8,123 nt of DNA from Alphaproteobacteria bacterium (GTDB lineage: Bacteria > Pseudomonadota > Alphaproteobacteria > Rickettsiales > JAFLCR01): positions 1-8,123 of the forward strand of contig JAFLCR010000102.1 of the NCBI GenBank assembly GCA_017302755.1, read 5' to 3'. This document shows, one piece after another, positions 5,722 through 8,123 of the stretch. Below the pieces are notes generated by a model. That model was given only the letters and a program-made list of their open reading frames with translations, made no database searches and had not been told where the DNA came from. A program made the translations under genes and the position numbers. The number at the start of each line of letters is the position of its first letter. The stretch's first letter is position 1.

Positions 5722-7905
5722 ATGATGTTGTTTTTAAACAGTGGCATGAGAAGCCTTTCCTACGGTGCGGCGATTTTCTTTTCCGCGGCGCTGCTGTTCT
5801 GGATTCAACCCCTCATCGGTAAAGTGCTGCTGCCTGCGCTGGGCGGGGGCGCAAGCGTCTGGATCGCCTGCCTCGCCGCTTTTCAACTCGCACTTTTGAT
5901 CGGCTATCTGTGGAGCGCCGCACTGGCGAAGCTGCCGCAGCTTTGGATGCAGTGCATACTTCACGCGGCGGTGGTGTCGTGCGCCTTTTGGCAGCTTCCA
6001 CCGCAGACGGACTGGCCCCAGATTACAGCTTCACACGCACCGGTATTGGAAACCTGGCGGCATATCGGGCTGCGCTACGGCCTGCTGCTGGCCGTGCTGG
6101 CCACCACGTCGCCCTTGCTTCAGCACTGGTATGCGCGGTCTTTTCCGCAGCGGGATCCTTATTTTCTCTATGCCGCAAGCAATGCGGGAAGCCTGATCGG
6201 GCTTCTGATTTTCCCGTTTTACCTGGAACCCTCCTTAGCATTGCCAATTCAGGCAACGCTGTGGAGCGCGGGGGCCGTCGCGTTTGCGGCCTTCCTGGCG
6301 CTGGCAGGCGTACAATCAATGCGAAGCAATGCCTCCTCGACTGACACCCTGAAGCCAGGCACAAGCATCGCTTGGCCACAGGCCTTGCGCTGGGTGGGGT
6401 TTTCTTTCCTGGCGGCCAGCCTTCTCTCCGGCTTCACCGAATATCTGAGCCGCGACATTGCGCCCGTTCCCATGCTCTGGATCATTCCACTGGGGCTTTA
6501 TCTCCTCGGCTTTATTCTGGCTTTCAGCGGCGATCGGTGGAAGTTGTTGCCGTGGATGCACCGCATCACACGCTATTTTACACCGGTCTTCATTATCACC
6601 GCATCTCTTCTGCCGTCGGATCTGCTGATGATCGCGCTGTGGCTACCGCTTTTCTTCGCCTGCTGCTGTACGTTGCTGTTCCGCCTGCGCCTGGAAGCGC
6701 CGGAAGCGGGCCATCTGACCATTTTTTACTTATGCCTTGCCCTGGGCGGCGTGCTTGGCGGCGGGTTCAACGCCATGCTTGCTCCGATACTCTTCAACGG
6801 CACACCGGAATTTTCCCTGGTGCTGGCGCTTTCCCTGCTGGCGCTGCCCAAGGAAACGCAGGATAAAGCACCCGTTCCCGAGTTCCGCTGGCTCTGGCCT
6901 GCCGTGCTGCTTCTCATCATCGTTTGCATGGAATGGCTGCTGCGCAATACCCTGCAGCCCTATCTGGCCGATAATTGGCTAATGGGGTTTCGTCTTGGCG
7001 TGCTGTTTCTATCGCTCAAATGGTGCATGGAATACCGGCGCGTCCCGGCACAATGCGTCGCCATGCTTCTTGCCGCCTGCATCGGCATGCAGATCGGCAT
7101 CTGCTTTGACCAAAATATCCTGTTCAGGGCACGGAATTTTTATGGCGCGCTGAAAGTAAGCCAGGATTGGCAGGGCAGCTTCCATACGCTGCAGCACGGC
7201 ACCACGAGCCACGGTAAGCAGAACATGACTGAAACGGAGGGGGCGGCACCCACTCCGCTTTCCTATTACCATTTCAGCGGCCCGGCGGGAGAGGCGGTGG
7301 CGCTTTTTCGGGAAAGCAAACCCTCCGGCATGCGCGCCGGGATCATCGGTCTGGGAGCAGGCAGCATGAACTGCCTGATGAAGGCAGGTGAAAGCGTGGA
7401 TTTCTACGAAATCGACCCCATGGTGATCCGCGTTGCCGGCGATCCGCGCTATTTCACTTACCTGCGTGACTGTCCTCCAAAAACACGCGTGATTGAAGGG
7501 GATGCGCGCCGCATGCTGGCGGAATCCGGAGCGCATTATGACATGATGGCGCTCGACGCCTTCTCTTCGGACGCCATCCCCATTCATCTGCTGACCAGGG
7601 AAGCGGTCACGCTTTATCTCTCCCTGCTGGCCGAGGACGGCATGCTGCTCGTGCATGTCAGCAACCGCTACTTGAGCTTGCCGCGCGTGCTAAATGGGCA
7701 CGCCTCGGCACTCAGTCTTAAAATCGTTGAGAGATTCGATAATGGCGGAAATTCGGTGAAGGGAAAAGAGGCCTCCCACTGGGTGGTGCTTACCCGTTCA
7801 GAGGCACTCATTGCCAAGCTGAAAGAGCGCGGCTGGGTTCTTCCCGGCGGCGAAGCCGTGGACTGGACGGATACCCATTCCGCCCTGTGGTCGATCTGGA
7901 GATAA
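5722..7905 (+). CDS. Membrane protein fused to a spermidine synthase-like domain (fused MFS/spermidine synthase family)
   Basis: The 727-residue protein has a polytopic inner-membrane part (about 14-460) and a C-terminal Rossmann methyltransferase-like domain (about 515-720). Hydrophobic segments are near 14-40, 45-66, 114-134, 147-168, 174-196, 222-240, 250-268, 285-320, 332-358, 364-376, 390-405 and 443-461. The linker has the family pattern HGTTSHGKQ (492-500) then YYHFSGP (515-521). The soluble domain shows GLGAGS (543-548, nucleotide-binding loop), YEIDP (562-566, ribose-binding acid Glu563), EGDARRML (592-599) and LDAFSSDAIP (611-620, position of the spermidine synthase catalytic Asp). 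Real polyamine synthesis is unproven; substrate and role are unknown to me. The start is uncertain: ATGs at 5722, 5725 and 5746 are in frame. AAGG (5717-5720) suits 5725 best, and a TATGAT at 5721-5726 could instead serve a start at 5746. A terminator lies 15 bp upstream. Confidence 0.92.
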   Translation: MMLFLNSGMRSLSYGAAIFFSAALLFWIQPLIGKVLLPALGGGASVWIACLAAFQLALLIGYLWSAALAKLPQLWMQCILHAAVVSCAFWQLPPQTDWPQITASHAPVLETWRHIGLRYGLLLAVLATTSPLLQHWYARSFPQRDPYFLYAASNAGSLIGLLIFPFYLEPSLALPIQATLWSAGAVAFAAFLALAGVQSMRSNASSTDTLKPGTSIAWPQALRWVGFSFLAASLLSGFTEYLSRDIAPVPMLWIIPLGLYLLGFILAFSGDRWKLLPWMHRITRYFTPVFIITASLLPSDLLMIALWLPLFFACCCTLLFRLRLEAPEAGHLTIFYLCLALGGVLGGGFNAMLAPILFNGTPEFSLVLALSLLALPKETQDKAPVPEFRWLWPAVLLLIIVCMEWLLRNTLQPYLADNWLMGFRLGVLFLSLKWCMEYRRVPAQCVAMLLAACIGMQIGICFDQNILFRARNFYGALKVSQDWQGSFHTLQHGTTSHGKQNMTETEGAAPTPLSYYHFSGPAGEAVALFRESKPSGMRAGIIGLGAGSMNCLMKAGESVDFYEIDPMVIRVAGDPRYFTYLRDCPPKTRVIEGDARRMLAESGAHYDMMALDAFSSDAIPIHLLTREAVTLYLSLLAEDGMLLVHVSNRYLSLPRVLNGHASALSLKIVERFDNGGNSVKGKEASHWVVLTRSEALIAKLKERGWVLPGGEAVDWTDTHSALWSIWR

Positions 7906-7935
7906 AAAAAGGCCCGCTCGAAAGCGGGCCTTTTT
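7906..7935. terminator. Bidirectional intrinsic terminator between convergent genes
   Basis: GGCCCGCT (7911-7918) and AGCGGGCC (7923-7930) form an 8-bp perfect stem with a 4-nt loop. Five T residues follow on the plus strand (7931-7935), and the A-run at 7904-7910 gives seven T residues on the minus strand. It starts at the stop of the plus-strand membrane gene and lies 4 bp after the end of glnA, so it can serve both. Read on the minus strand, the loop is TTCG, as in the terminator at 5679. Confidence 0.93.
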
Positions 7936-7939
7936 CGAA

Positions 7940-8123
7940 TCACACGCTGTAGTACAGCTTGTATTCCAACGGATGCGGTGTGGTTTCCCAGGCCAGTACT
8001 TCCTCCATCTTGAGCGCGATGTAGGCGTCGATCTGGTCGTCAGTGAACACGTCACCCTTCTTGAGGAAGGCGCGGTCCTTGTCGAGGGCTTCCAGCGCAT
8101 CGCGGGCCGAGCGGCACACGGTC
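7940..8123 (-). CDS. glnA: Glutamine synthetase type I, C-terminal 60 residues; 5' part beyond the right edge
   Basis: Glutamine synthetase makes glutamine from glutamate, ammonia and ATP and is the main ammonia-assimilating enzyme; the type I form is a cytosolic dodecamer. Translating the minus strand from 8122 down to the TGA at 7942-7940 gives SARDALEALDKDRAFLKKG, then DVFTDDQIDAYIALKMEEV, then the ending TPHPLEYKLYYSV. This closely matches the well-known GlnA C-terminus (E. coli TPHPVEFELYYSV), which is the helical thong joining the two hexamer rings. The catalytic residues and the adenylylation tyrosine lie outside the window. The gene converges on the membrane/spermidine-synthase gene with a shared terminator. 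Confidence 0.96.
   Translation of the reverse strand, partial: TVCRSARDALEALDKDRAFLKKGDVFTDDQIDAYIALKMEEVLAWETTPHPLEYKLYYSV

Noticed and set aside
7009..7656. 215-codon minus-strand open frame inside the membrane/spermidine-synthase gene
   Set aside because: It is antisense to conserved motifs (HGTT, GLGAGS, DAFSSD) and has no recognisable domain.
5722..7905. Calling the 727-residue protein a true spermidine synthase (speE)
   Set aside because: Only the fold motifs are shared; the membrane fusion and lack of polyamine genes nearby do not support that specific function or the gene symbol.

Overview
The window looks like chromosomal housekeeping DNA from a Gram-negative proteobacterium, most likely an alphaproteobacterium. 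This rests on the MetC-type cystathionine beta-lyase, the type I glutamine synthetase tail, and a eukaryotic-like (type 2) isoleucyl-tRNA synthetase of the kind I recall from Rickettsiales and some other alphaproteobacteria. The genes are mostly GC-rich, which does not fit Rickettsia itself. I cannot name a genus.

Layout from left to right: the 5' part of metC runs off the left edge on the minus strand. A compact inverted-repeat element (434-541, 29-bp perfect arms) fills much of the gap between metC and the divergent ileS (621-3890, plus strand). gpsA follows ileS after 47 bp and may be co-transcribed with it. An AT-rich 195-bp gap with two small inverted repeats leads to a gene for an unrecognised, mostly helical protein of about 171 residues (5126-5641), which ends in a strong terminator. 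Next comes a 727-residue membrane protein with a C-terminal spermidine-synthase-like domain (5722-7905). It converges on the 3' end of glnA (minus strand, running off the right edge), with one hairpin between them that can terminate both.

The recognised genes serve separate core functions: methionine biosynthesis, isoleucyl-tRNA charging, the glycerol-3-phosphate branch point to phospholipids, and ammonia assimilation. I see no sign that they form one pathway.

I found no CRISPR array, transposase, phage gene, toxin-antitoxin pair, tRNA or rRNA, and no convincing undescribed multi-gene system. The points most worth a second look are the inverted-repeat element just upstream of metC, the AT-rich patch in the ileS editing domain, the unknown helical protein with its possible leaderless start, and the membrane/spermidine-synthase fusion.
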